DNA of 50,519 nucleotides from Oligoflexia bacterium. Its GTDB lineage: Bacteria > Bdellovibrionota > UBA1018. This document shows positions 29,120 through 37,573 of this stretch, in pieces; position 1 is the first letter of the stretch, and each line of letters begins with the position of its first letter. A program made the position numbers and the translations under genes. The notes under the pieces were generated by a model. It was given only the letters and a program-made list of their open reading frames with translations. It had not been told where the DNA came from and searched no databases. Where the stretch lies: positions 1 to 50,519 of the forward strand of contig JARLHE010000033.1 in the NCBI GenBank assembly GCA_031292385.1. The letters are read 5' to 3'.

Positions 29120-30001
29120 TTAAGCGGCTTGCTGATGAATGAACTGAGCACCCGCCTTTGGCTCAAGGCGCCGCCCCTCGCGCTCGGAATAGATCTTCGT
29201 GAATTCGGCCCCGAAGTACAGGATTGCAGAGGAGTAAAACACCCATAAAAGGACGGCCATTAATGACCCGGCGGCTCCGTACGTCGATGAAATACTGCTT
29301 TTCCCGAGATAAAGACCGATCAGGAGTTCCCCGACATTGAACAGGAAGGTCGTTAGGGCTGCCCCGAGCCACACATCGCTCCAACGCAACTTGACGTCCG
29401 GAAGGATTTTGAAAATCGCGGCGAAAAGCAGCGTAATCACTCCAAACGATATGACGAAATTCGCGGCATGCCAGAAGAACTCTCCGCCAGGAAGAGACTC
29501 CACAAAGAAACTTCCCATGGCCGACAGCGCGGCGCTGGCAATCATCGACACCAACAGAATGAACCCGATGACAAGAATCATTGAAAACGAGAGCAATCGC
29601 TTCCGAAGGAAGTTCCTCATTCCGCGACCCGGGGCGCTTTCCACCTTCCAGATAAGATTGAGTGACTGCACTAATTGTGCGAACGCCTGCGAAGCACCAA
29701 AGACGAGCGCGCCAAACCCGCCCCAAGTGGCGACGATTCCGGTATGCTTATTCGCAGCTGCCTGGTGGACCATCCTTTCCACCGCCGTCGAGCCACTTTC
29801 GCCTAATAACTTCCGAACGGTTTCAAATATCTCCCCGCGACTGGCCTGGGGACCGAAGAACAATCCGGCGATAGCAATTGAAATCAAAAGCAAGGGCGCT
29901 ATCGAGAAGAGCGTGTAATAAGCGAGGGCTGCGCAGTGGAGAAAGATATTGTCGTTGATGAGCGCGACCACGCTCGCTTTGACCATTCGAAGGAAGCTCA
30001 T
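29120..30001 (-). CDS. YihY/BrkB family inner-membrane protein
   Basis: A 293-residue membrane protein of the YihY/BrkB (formerly 'RNase BN') family. Six hydrophobic helices are visible, starting with LHCAALAYYTLFSIAPLLLISIAIAG. The family-typical WGGFGALVFGASQAFAQLVQSLNLIWKVE and YGAAGSLMAVLLWVFYSSAILYFGAEFTKIY segments are present. Function is unknown, possibly transport. An in-frame TTG at 30019 would give four-base overlap with the preceding quinone-oxidoreductase gene; ATG at 30001 is used here. Neither start has a clear Shine-Dalgarno. Confidence 0.9.
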   Translation of the reverse strand: MSFLRMVKASVVALINDNIFLHCAALAYYTLFSIAPLLLISIAIAGLFFGPQASRGEIFETVRKLLGESGSTAVERMVHQAAANKHTGIVATWGGFGALVFGASQAFAQLVQSLNLIWKVESAPGRGMRNFLRKRLLSFSMILVIGFILLVSMIASAALSAMGSFFVESLPGGEFFWHAANFVISFGVITLLFAAIFKILPDVKLRWSDVWLGAALTTFLFNVGELLIGLYLGKSSISSTYGAAGSLMAVLLWVFYSSAILYFGAEFTKIYSEREGRRLEPKAGAQFIHQQAA

Positions 30002-30015
30002 ATTGCCGTTAGGAT

Positions 30016-30966
30016 TCAAAAACTGAGGACCAGTTTCGATTTCGCCTTTCCAGCTTCCACCCGCTGATAGGCATCGATCGCGTTCTCGAAGGGCACTACC
30101 TCGATGGGCGGCGGCTTCAAGACCCCGGAATCGAAACCTTGGCGAAGCTCCTCGAATATTTCCATGACCTGCAAAGGCGTCAAGGCTTGGCTGTCAACGC
30201 CAATCAGCCGAGAAAGATTATGGTAAAAGTCAAAGAGGTTGAAGCTAACCCGTCCGTCTCCCTTGCTTGTGATCGCCACTTGTCGTCCGCCGAACTTCAG
30301 GGATTTCAATGCCGGCTCAAAGAGCGGCCCTCCCACGGTATCGAATACGAGATCGACCCCTGCTCCGTTCGTGAGTTTCCTGACGTTCTCGGAAAGATCC
30401 CCGGTACTGGTGTTGATTGCGGACTCGACGCCTGGAATCTCAGACGTTCGATCCGCTCCGATCACGTGCGCCTTTTTCCAATGAGCGATCTGTGTGGCAG
30501 CTTGACCGACCGAACCTCCGGCCCCGACGATCAAAATGGTTTCGCCGGCTCGAATCTGGGCGGCATTCACCAGAGAAGCCCAGGCGGTAACGAACGGGAC
30601 CCCTATCGCCGCCGCCTGCACCATGCTGAGCGACTTTGGCTTGGGCGACAGCGCCTCTTCCTGAACCACGATGTACTCTTCGTGAGTACCGTCATGCTCG
30701 ACCCCGTATTTTGGGACACTTCCCCAGACTTCCTGGCCTTCCTTGAATTTCCGTCCTTTGACGACCACCCCCGCGAAGTCTCGCCCCGGAGTTCTCGGCA
30801 AAGTCGTGTCCTTGAAGTGTCCCGAAACATTCTTGGGATCGCTGGGATTGATCGCCGCGGCTTTCACTTGAACGAGCGCTTCTCCCGGACCGGGATCCGG
30901 AATGGCCAGATCCACGATCCTGAGCACAGAGGAGGGACCAAATTCAGAAAAGCGCAACGACTTCAT
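30016..30966 (-). CDS. Zinc-less quinone oxidoreductase-like dehydrogenase
   Basis: A 316-residue medium-chain dehydrogenase/reductase of the NADPH:quinone oxidoreductase type. The N-terminus MKSLRFSEFGPSSVLRI leads into a GroES-like domain. The NADP-binding motif is ILIVGAGGSVGQAATQIA, and PGRDFAGVV and GVPFVTAWASL are typical. No structural zinc cysteines are seen. It reduces quinones or activated alkenes using NAD(P)H. The frame is open to 31005 (ATG), but family alignment favours the internal ATG at 30966. It ends at the start of the YihY gene and is probably co-transcribed with it. Confidence 0.85.
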   Translation of the reverse strand: MKSLRFSEFGPSSVLRIVDLAIPDPGPGEALVQVKAAAINPSDPKNVSGHFKDTTLPRTPGRDFAGVVVKGRKFKEGQEVWGSVPKYGVEHDGTHEEYIVVQEEALSPKPKSLSMVQAAAIGVPFVTAWASLVNAAQIRAGETILIVGAGGSVGQAATQIAHWKKAHVIGADRTSEIPGVESAINTSTGDLSENVRKLTNGAGVDLVFDTVGGPLFEPALKSLKFGGRQVAITSKGDGRVSFNLFDFYHNLSRLIGVDSQALTPLQVMEIFEELRQGFDSGVLKPPPIEVVPFENAIDAYQRVEAGKAKSKLVLSF

Positions 30967-31070
30967 GGCATGGGCACTCATAGGGCTTCGATTTGCTTGG
31001 CTCATCCTGAATCAGCAAGCAAAGACGGGACCATTATGCGTAGACGCTCTGCGTGCCCAGCCCGAATGGT

Positions 31071-31715
31071 TTAACTGTCGGCTACAGTGAATCGTTGTTT
31101 AACGTGAGCCGGCCTTTCAATTTCATCCAAAACCGCGACCGCCATGGTGCCGGTCGTAGTGTGAGACTTACCGTCGCCGGAGTACAGAAGATCATCCTTA
31201 CCGAGCAAAACTCCGTTAGCAGGTCCCGGCTCAAAAAGCGCGGAAGGCGAAATCCCGGTCCAATTCACGTTATCGACTTCTTGAAGAAATTTGAGCTGTT
31301 TTAGCTGCTGAATCGGGATGTTGATCCAAGCTTCGCTGCCGGCCATATGCTTGATGTCTTCGACGAGAAGATGTTTATCCGCCCCCGTTCTTAATGAACC
31401 AGCCCCTAAAATGAAAATCAGACGAGGGCTTTCGGTCTCTCTGAAGAGAGAGACCAATTTTGCGGTAAGATCGATGTGGCGATAAGCTTGCGGCGGAGGG
31501 GTAGCGAAGCAATCGACAATCACATCGAGCGCCGCGAGGTCCTTCTGAGTCAGGTCAAAGGCATCCTTTTCAATAATCTTGGTATTCGCGCCTAAAATTC
31601 CCTTAGCTTTTCCGCCGTCTCGAACCAACGCCGTGGTGTCGTGACCTCGCTTGATTGCCTCCTTGTAGATCTCTTGACCGGCCTTTCCGTTAGCTCCAAT
31701 AATCGCGATTTTCAT
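31071..31715 (-). CDS. NAD(P)-binding atypical SDR / NmrA-like protein
   Basis: A 214-residue single-domain protein of the atypical short-chain dehydrogenase group. It begins with the Rossmann motif KIAIIGANGKAGQEIYKEAIKRGHDTTALVRD. DVIVDCFATPPP and LIFILGAGSLR are the following strands. No YxxxK catalytic pair is visible, so it may be a redox sensor or epimerase-like protein of unknown substrate. AAGGAAG precedes the ATG at 31715. The upstream neighbour is the divergently transcribed hydrolase operon. Confidence 0.85.
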   Translation of the reverse strand: MKIAIIGANGKAGQEIYKEAIKRGHDTTALVRDGGKAKGILGANTKIIEKDAFDLTQKDLAALDVIVDCFATPPPQAYRHIDLTAKLVSLFRETESPRLIFILGAGSLRTGADKHLLVEDIKHMAGSEAWINIPIQQLKQLKFLQEVDNVNWTGISPSALFEPGPANGVLLGKDDLLYSGDGKSHTTTGTMAVAVLDEIERPAHVKQRFTVADS

Positions 31716-31786
31716 TTGTCTTCCTTTCTCACGCTCGTAATGGGTTCAAAAGTTGCACCACCGGCATGAAAAAACAAGGAGACCTT

Positions 31787-32452
31787 ATGTCAAAAGCCTC
31801 AACCCAGCCGGCAAAGACCCTTCTGACGCCGACGAACCATGCGCTCATCATGATCGACTACCAACCGCAGATGGCGTTTGCCACTCGATCGATCGACATC
31901 GCGGCGCTGCGCAACAATGCGGCGCTCGTGGCTAATGCGGCAAAGGAATTTAAGGTAGCGACGATCCTAACCGCCGTTGCCAGCAAAACCTTCTCAGGCC
32001 CCACCTTCAGTGAGATCACCGACGCGCACCCCAACGCGCAGATCGTTGAGCGCACCACGATGAACTGCTGGGAGGATTCCAATCTCATCAACTCGGTTAA
32101 CCAGCTCAATAAACCAAAGATCGTCCTCGCGGGGCTCTGGACGTCTGTTTGCATCGCCGACCCGGCGCTATCGGCAATCGAACAGGGCTTTGAAGTTTAC
32201 GCGCTCGCCGACGCGTGCGGTGACGTGTCTGAAGAGGCGCATAGCCGCGCCATGGAGCGCATGACCGACGTCGGGGTCAGGCCGCTTACCTCCATCACCT
32301 ACCTCCTGGAACTGCAGAGAGACTGGGCAAGAACCGAGACCTACAATCAGGTCATGGACGTGGTGAGCCGCTATGGCGGTGGCTATGGCCTGGGCGTGAA
32401 GTATGCGAAGGCCATGATTCATGGCGAAGTCGGAAAGACCAAAGCCGCTTGA
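31787..32452 (+). CDS. Isochorismatase-family hydrolase (YcaC-like)
   Basis: A 221-residue cysteine hydrolase of the isochorismatase superfamily. The catalytic triad candidates are the Asp of ALIMIDYQPQMAF, the Lys of VASKTFSG, and the Cys of LWTSVCIADPAL. The length and the longer C-terminal helix resemble YcaC-type amidohydrolases of unknown substrate. AAGGAG lies eight bases before the ATG at 31787, so the upstream start at 31766 is rejected. Its stop overlaps the TTG start of the XapX gene (TTGA), and that gene overlaps the amidohydrolase gene, so the three genes are a tightly coupled operon. Confidence 0.9.
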   Translation: MSKASTQPAKTLLTPTNHALIMIDYQPQMAFATRSIDIAALRNNAALVANAAKEFKVATILTAVASKTFSGPTFSEITDAHPNAQIVERTTMNCWEDSNLINSVNQLNKPKIVLAGLWTSVCIADPALSAIEQGFEVYALADACGDVSEEAHSRAMERMTDVGVRPLTSITYLLELQRDWARTETYNQVMDVVSRYGGGYGLGVKYAKAMIHGEVGKTKAA

Positions 32453-32688
32453 GCGCGATTCGCCCCTACCTCATTTCCCTTGGCGTCGGGATCATCGTTG
32501 GACTTTTCTATGCCTTGCTGGGGGTGCGCTCACCCGCACCCCCGCTCGTCGCCCTGCTTGGGCTACTGGGCTTTCTGATCGGCGAGAATGGTTACCCCGT
32601 ACTGAAAGCGAAGTTGACGCCGAACCCATCAAATCACCTCTCGCCCAAAATGAGCCGCGAGAAGGATAAAAAGGAAGCATCCTCATGA
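32449..32688 (+). CDS. XapX (DUF1427) small membrane protein
   Basis: A 79-residue protein with two hydrophobic helices, PYLISLGVGIIVGLFYALLG and PPLVALLGLLGFLIGENGYPVL. This is the XapX/DUF1427 signature with the conserved R-S-P-A-P-P loop. The charged C-terminus is cytoplasmic or periplasmic. The start is TTG overlapping the stop of the hydrolase gene, and its 3' end overlaps the amidohydrolase start (ATGA at 32685). Function unknown; the two flanking hydrolases suggest a role in uptake or presentation of an amide-type substrate. Confidence 0.85.
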   Translation: MSAIRPYLISLGVGIIVGLFYALLGVRSPAPPLVALLGLLGFLIGENGYPVLKAKLTPNPSNHLSPKMSREKDKKEASS

Positions 32689-34541
32689 GCCAACAAACAG
32701 CCGATATCGTTTTTCGAAATGGAAAAGTCACGACCCTGGACAAAAAACAAAGAGATGCCACGGCTATCGCGGTTCGCAATGATCGTATCTTAAAAGTAGG
32801 TACTGATAGTGAGATCATGGCGCTCAAGGGCCCCGCGACCCGCGAAGTGGATCTCAAGAAGCGAAGAGTGGTGCCGGGTCTGACGGACGGGCACATCCAT
32901 GTCATTCGCGGCGGTTTGAGCTATAATATGGAGCTTCGCTGGGACGGCGTCGATTCGCTTGCGGTTGCGATGGAAATGCTCAAGAAACAGGTACAAAATA
33001 CGCCACCGCCTCAATGGGTCCGGGTTGTCGGGGGCTTTACCGAACATCAATTCCGTGAAAAGCGTCTCCCCACGCTGGCTGAAATCAATCAAGCGGCGCC
33101 GGAAACACCCGTCTTCATTCTTCATCTTTATGATCGCGCCCTTCTGAATCGGGCGGCGATCCGGGTCTGTGGCTTCACGAAGGATACTCCGGATTTTCCG
33201 GGCGGAATCTTCGAAAGAGACTCAAACGGCAATCCCACGGGCCTGCTACTTGCCCACCCCAACGCCACGATCCTGTATTCGACCCTGGCGAAAGGGCCCA
33301 AGCTCCCCCGCGAGTATCAGGTCAACTCGACGCTGCATTTTATGCGCGAGCTGAATCGGCTCGGACTGACCGGCGTTATTGACGCCGGAGGAGGATCTCA
33401 AAGGTATCCCGAAGATTATGACGTCATCACCGAGCTATCCAAAGAGGGAAAGCTCACCCTTCGATTTGCCTATAATCTCTTCACGCAGAAGCCAAAGGGC
33501 GAATTCGAGGATTTCTCGAATTGGTGCAAGACACTCAAGCCGGGTCACGGCGAAGACCTCTTCAAGCTGAACGGCGCGGGTGAGATGCTGGTCTACTCTG
33601 CCGCTGACTTCGAGGACTTTCGGGTTGAGCGGCCCGAAATGCCCGCCAATATGGAGGCCGAGCTCGAACGAGTGGTGCGTGTGCTTGTCGAAAACCGGTG
33701 GCCGTTCCGTCTTCACGCCACTTACGACGAAACGATCGGCCGCGCCCTGGATGTGTACGAAAAGGTCAATCGCGATATTCCGTTTAACGGAATTCACTGG
33801 TTCTTCGATCACGCCGAGACGATTTCGAGCCGGAACATCGATCGCGTCAAAGCCCTGGGCGGGGGCATCGCGATCCAGAATCGAATGGCCTTTCAGGGAG
33901 AATATTTCGTGGAGCGCTATGGTGCCGCCGCCGCGCGCCGATCGCCCCCGATTCAAGAGTTCTTGAGCGCTGGAATCCCCGTTGGCGCCGGCACCGACGC
34001 GACTCGGGTCGCAAGCTACAATCCGTGGGTGAGCCTGTACTGGCTCGTTACCGGAAAGACCGTGGGCGGGCTGAAACTTTATCCGGATGAAAACTGCGTG
34101 GATCGCAGCACGGCGCTGAGCTTGTGGACTGAAGCGAATGCCTGGTTCTCGAACGAGGAAGGCGCGCGCGGGCAGATCGCCGCGAATCAGTTCGCGGATT
34201 TTATCGCGCTCAGCGATGACTACTTCTCGATCGATGCCGAGGAAATCAAAAATATCACTTCGGTGCTGACGGTCGTCGCCGGCAAAGTCGTTCATGGGAG
34301 CGATGAATTCGCCTCGCTTTCGCCGCCCCTTCCGCCCGTCATGCCGGACTGGTCGCCGGTGAAAGAGTTCGGCGGCTATCAGCACCGGCACGTTCAGCGC
34401 CCCGGCTACGCGGCGCGCGAGCAGCACGCGCACCCGGAGCATTTTGGCTGCGGCTTGCACCAGACCGCGAAGCGCTTTCGAAGCAGTATCGAGGAAGCGG
34501 TTCTGGATTGGAGCTTCGATTGTCAGTGCTGGGGCTTCTAA
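32685..34541 (+). CDS. YtcJ-like amidohydrolase
   Basis: A 618-residue amidohydrolase of the Amidohydro_3/YtcJ group. Features: the N-terminal beta-sandwich DIVFRNGKVTTLDKKQ, the metal-binding H-x-H in LTDGHIHVIRGG, later histidines in FRLHATYDETIG and HWFFDHAE, and the final aspartate in VGAGTDATRVASYNPW. The C-terminus carries VVAGKVVHGSDEF and a His/Cys-rich tail (HRHVQRPGY..., DCQCWGF). No signal peptide, so cytoplasmic. Third gene of the coupled operon; it probably hydrolyses an N-acyl or ring amide whose identity cannot be read from sequence. Confidence 0.9.
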   Translation: MSQQTADIVFRNGKVTTLDKKQRDATAIAVRNDRILKVGTDSEIMALKGPATREVDLKKRRVVPGLTDGHIHVIRGGLSYNMELRWDGVDSLAVAMEMLKKQVQNTPPPQWVRVVGGFTEHQFREKRLPTLAEINQAAPETPVFILHLYDRALLNRAAIRVCGFTKDTPDFPGGIFERDSNGNPTGLLLAHPNATILYSTLAKGPKLPREYQVNSTLHFMRELNRLGLTGVIDAGGGSQRYPEDYDVITELSKEGKLTLRFAYNLFTQKPKGEFEDFSNWCKTLKPGHGEDLFKLNGAGEMLVYSAADFEDFRVERPEMPANMEAELERVVRVLVENRWPFRLHATYDETIGRALDVYEKVNRDIPFNGIHWFFDHAETISSRNIDRVKALGGGIAIQNRMAFQGEYFVERYGAAAARRSPPIQEFLSAGIPVGAGTDATRVASYNPWVSLYWLVTGKTVGGLKLYPDENCVDRSTALSLWTEANAWFSNEEGARGQIAANQFADFIALSDDYFSIDAEEIKNITSVLTVVAGKVVHGSDEFASLSPPLPPVMPDWSPVKEFGGYQHRHVQRPGYAAREQHAHPEHFGCGLHQTAKRFRSSIEEAVLDWSFDCQCWGF

Positions 34542-34825
34542 GGCGTTCGGAGTGGCCAGGACGATACTTCCGGACACAAAATGGATTTCTAAGAAACTCT
34601 GATTGACTTGACGAATGCATTTTACTAAAAAGCCCCACCGGCCCGATCCCTATCGATCCGTGCCTCCTAAAATTTCTCCGCTCACTTTTACCACTTTTCA
34701 GAGGTGACTTTTCGGTGCGGAAGCAAAGACTTATACGACGCTGAAGGCGCCAAAGCCGTAAGGCATTTGATGTCGATCGATTGCGTCGCAAAGCGTTTTA
34801 TCAGTCGCTAGAGACGAGGTACAAA
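34542..34825. other. Intergenic region before the small secreted protein
   Basis: About 280 bases with no supported gene. The right part contains three GCAAAG/CCAAAG motifs (near 34721, 34751 and 34789) in a partly structured context. This superficially recalls a c-di-GMP riboswitch, but the conserved core is missing. Otherwise I see nothing distinctive. Confidence 0.3.
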
Positions 34826-35263
34826 ATGAAACTCTCAAACTTTGGATCCCTGCTTGCCATGAGCCTTGCGGTTGCGGCCACGACCGCTTGGGGAGCACAG
34901 GTCACTTCGCGTTCAAATGATCGCGAACTTTTGCAGGATCTTCGGAACCTGACCCTGAAGTGCGTCGTTCGCCCCTATACGATCGACGCGCAAGGCGCGA
35001 AGATTGCTCTCCCCCTGAGAAGCATCTGCAGCGAGTTGGTCGTCACGGCACCCGAGACGGCCACCATTCAAATCGAAAACCAGGTTTTCACGGCGGAGCT
35101 CACCGAATCGGAGGACTCCGATGGCGGAGACCTCGATCATTTGACCATCCGGAATGATGAAGGCCAAATCGTGGCACAACGCCGAAACGTTGCGGCTTTT
35201 GATGACATCTTGATCGCCCTTGCCGCTGGCAGCGAAAACTTTCCTGACGTACTCGAAAACTAA
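34826..35263 (+). CDS. Small secreted protein of unknown function
   Basis: A 145-residue protein with a signal peptide (MKLSNFGSLLAMSLAVAATTAWGA, cleavage after AWG-A). The mature domain has two cysteines (LKCVVRPY and RSICSELV) and a beta-rich pattern. GAGACGAGG lies before the ATG at 34826; the frame is open to 34781 but that extension would destroy the signal peptide. No family recognised. Probably periplasmic. Confidence 0.6.
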   Translation: MKLSNFGSLLAMSLAVAATTAWGAQVTSRSNDRELLQDLRNLTLKCVVRPYTIDAQGAKIALPLRSICSELVVTAPETATIQIENQVFTAELTESEDSDGGDLDHLTIRNDEGQIVAQRRNVAAFDDILIALAAGSENFPDVLEN

Positions 35264-35875
35264 TCAAAAAGCAGAGGGCGGAAGCGCCTCTTCAAAGCTC
35301 GGAAAAAGAGCTTCGATCTGAAAGTTTCCGTTCCCATTCCCTTCGCCGTAAAGAACACCGTCGATTGCGACAAACCCTGAATCATGTCCGCGACCGCCGG
35401 GATTTCGGTGAACCCAATGCAGGATGGCACCGTCCGGAGAAGCGGGATAAGGTCCGGACTGAGCCGTCGAGGTGATGTAATCGCCGCAGGCCTCTACCTG
35501 CATTCCGACTTGAAGCGCGGGAAGCGCGCCGAACGATTGATTGTAGATGATCTCCAGAGTCTCTTGCGTATTCTTGTCGAGTTCGATTTCGAAATGGGTG
35601 TGCCCGCTGTGATCTGGGTAAAGCGTCGTAATCGGCCCTTCTACATGCGCTCGAGCAAGGTACTGATTCGCGGTGGACGTTTTCCATTGAATGACTTGCT
35701 GATTATCGATCGGCAGGATTTGGTTACCTGACATGCAAGAAGGAATCGCTCCACCCGCGCTTCCTCCTCCGTTATCAGTTCCCGGATTTCCACCTTGATG
35801 ATGCGCGTACGCCGGCGCGCCGACCAATGCTCCCAGAACCCAGAGACTCAAGAACCCCACACTGATCTTCTTCAT
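35264..35875 (-). CDS. Exported DUF3465-like protein
   Basis: A 203-residue protein with a signal peptide (MKKISVGFLSLWVLGALVGAPAYA) and a Gly/Asn-rich linker. The C-terminal domain resembles DUF3465: TLYPDHSGHTHFEIELD, IIYNQSFGALPALQVGMQVEACGDYI and ILHWVHRNPGGRGHDSGFVAIDG. Several conserved histidines and glycines suggest nucleic-acid binding or an OB-like fold in the periplasm, but this is inferred. AGGAA precedes the ATG. It converges with the small secreted protein with no intervening terminator. Confidence 0.7.
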   Translation of the reverse strand: MKKISVGFLSLWVLGALVGAPAYAHHQGGNPGTDNGGGSAGGAIPSCMSGNQILPIDNQQVIQWKTSTANQYLARAHVEGPITTLYPDHSGHTHFEIELDKNTQETLEIIYNQSFGALPALQVGMQVEACGDYITSTAQSGPYPASPDGAILHWVHRNPGGRGHDSGFVAIDGVLYGEGNGNGNFQIEALFPSFEEALPPSAF

Positions 35876-36013
35876 TTCCTACCCCCACTATTTAAGCCAG
35901 AATCGGCCTGAATAAACTCCGGGTACCAAAGTAAACGAACAATGTCATCACGGGGACTCAATCATGACCAAGATGTAACAATGACGCAAGACGCCATCCA
36001 GTTCCCCGAGTTG

Positions 36014-37435
36014 CTAAAACTTATAGCTCGCCCATACGGAGACGTAGTTCATGTCTCGAGCCGCATTTGCCAGGGCATCCGAAATGAATTGACCGACGAA
36101 GACATGCGAGTAATAGGCAAAGACGGATAAATGCGGATCGACTTGAAAAATAATCTCCACATCCGGCTGGGTGCCGACCGAGCTTGCCGAGCTTCCGGAG
36201 CTCGGGAGATACAAACCTGGGCCATAGACTCCGTCATTGAGCGATGTTCGCCAGTAGCAAATCCACTCTGCCGCGAGACTCACAGTTGAGTTCAGTGACT
36301 GCTGATAGATAGGACGGATCACGAGGAGATTGGATGGGATGAAGGGGTTCGGCTCTCCTGAAAATGGACCGAGAGCCGCAAATAATGGGTTGAACGTGTG
36401 GAGAGTATTTGAGTCTCCGCCCCCGCTCGTAAAATCACCACGCGCCGCAAGCCGCGGGCCGGTGGGGGCTTCAAATGTGTAGCCCGCTTGAAATGCGGCT
36501 TGCCAGGCCACGACATCCGCTCCTCCCACATGACCCCACTGAGCATCGCCTTCGAGATCGTAATCGACAGCGCTTTGCTTGCCCCACCAACGGAGTCCTA
36601 GGGTCTGCCGGGTTTCCGCGCCGCTTTCGGGCTCGTACGCGGAGAAGTCGCTTTGATAGCCAAAATAATAGAGATCAAAATGAGAGCTTAAGAGGGAGCT
36701 GGGTTGAAGCGTCGTCCCATAAACTCCCCAGAAGGAGTTTCCCGGATCACCGTGATCATCAAATATTCCGGGCGTATTTAAGGTGGGACGAGTGAGGAAC
36801 GCGTCTATTTGCAGCGCGTTCGATTTATTTACAATGAGCTTGATCCCATCCCAGCGCTGACGGATGTTCGGCCCTTCACGGGGATCCACGAGCCGGCCCG
36901 AACCGTAGACCATCTCGTATCGACCCGGTCTCAAAGTCAATGTAACGTCGTCGCCCAGCTCGGTGCGGAGATCGACGAAAGCTTGATTCATATCGAACTG
37001 ATCTTCGTCCGTGGGACGTGGGATGCCCAGGTTACCTTGAACCGTATAAGTTCCGGGCTCCAGAAAGACCCGTAGATGGTCTCCCATGTGGAAGTCCAAA
37101 TGGAAAAGGGTGCGGTTGGTGAAGTACTGATCGGGATTCTTGGACTCCGATCCGAAATAGAGATGCTCGAAAAACTCGTATCTCTCTCGAAAATACCCGC
37201 CCAGGCCGACGTACGAGCTCGCCTGCGCGTTCAGTGGAATGCACTTTATGGAGTCCAGATAATCAGTTCGCTTGGAAGGAACACACAGGTCGTGAAAATC
37301 ATCGTCTGCCGGAAGATAGTGCAGGCCCTCCCGGGTTGTCGCTGCATCTCCGATGATCAGTCTTGCCGCTTGGGCTGAATGGGCGAAAACAATGAAGAGC
37401 AAGGAGCAGAAACGAACGTACCCCAGCCGCGACAT
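36014..37435 (-). CDS. Alginate-export-family outer-membrane porin
   Basis: A 473-residue beta-barrel protein of the Alg_export (PF13372) family. The signal peptide is MSRLGYVRFCSLLFIVFAHSAQA. Many alternating Gly/aromatic strands follow, e.g. SYVGLGGYFRERYEFFEHLYFG, LRVFLEPGTYT and DVTLTLRPGRYEMVYGSGRLVDPREGPNIRQRWDGIKLI. The protein ends in the outer-membrane-sorting aromatic VWASYKF. GAGGGTG precedes the ATG at 37435; the frame continues to 37573 without a signal sequence. It probably forms a selective pore for a sugar or other solute. It is divergent from the lectin/CBM gene, hinting at a shared carbohydrate context. Confidence 0.9.
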   Translation of the reverse strand: MSRLGYVRFCSLLFIVFAHSAQAARLIIGDAATTREGLHYLPADDDFHDLCVPSKRTDYLDSIKCIPLNAQASSYVGLGGYFRERYEFFEHLYFGSESKNPDQYFTNRTLFHLDFHMGDHLRVFLEPGTYTVQGNLGIPRPTDEDQFDMNQAFVDLRTELGDDVTLTLRPGRYEMVYGSGRLVDPREGPNIRQRWDGIKLIVNKSNALQIDAFLTRPTLNTPGIFDDHGDPGNSFWGVYGTTLQPSSLLSSHFDLYYFGYQSDFSAYEPESGAETRQTLGLRWWGKQSAVDYDLEGDAQWGHVGGADVVAWQAAFQAGYTFEAPTGPRLAARGDFTSGGGDSNTLHTFNPLFAALGPFSGEPNPFIPSNLLVIRPIYQQSLNSTVSLAAEWICYWRTSLNDGVYGPGLYLPSSGSSASSVGTQPDVEIIFQVDPHLSVFAYYSHVFVGQFISDALANAARDMNYVSVWASYKF

Positions 37436-37573
37436 AAAGCACCCTCGTGGGCAGCCATGCAATATGGCCGCCGTCGGAGGCATTGGGAAGCTCAGGAATA
37501 AGCTTAAATGCGTCAATTCTGACAAAATTACTCCAACCTGTGACCTAATGTACTTTAATTCGTGGGGACCCAC

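Noticed and set aside
34700..34825. Possible GEMM/c-di-GMP riboswitch before the small secreted protein
   Set aside because: CAAAGCC and related GCAAAG motifs are present, but the downstream GGTAGCCGGGTT-type core and the pairing that defines the fold are not.
36049..36546. Small open frames inside the porin gene on the same strand
   Set aside because: They are out-of-frame shadows of the Alg_export porin, which is intact from signal peptide to terminal aromatic residue.
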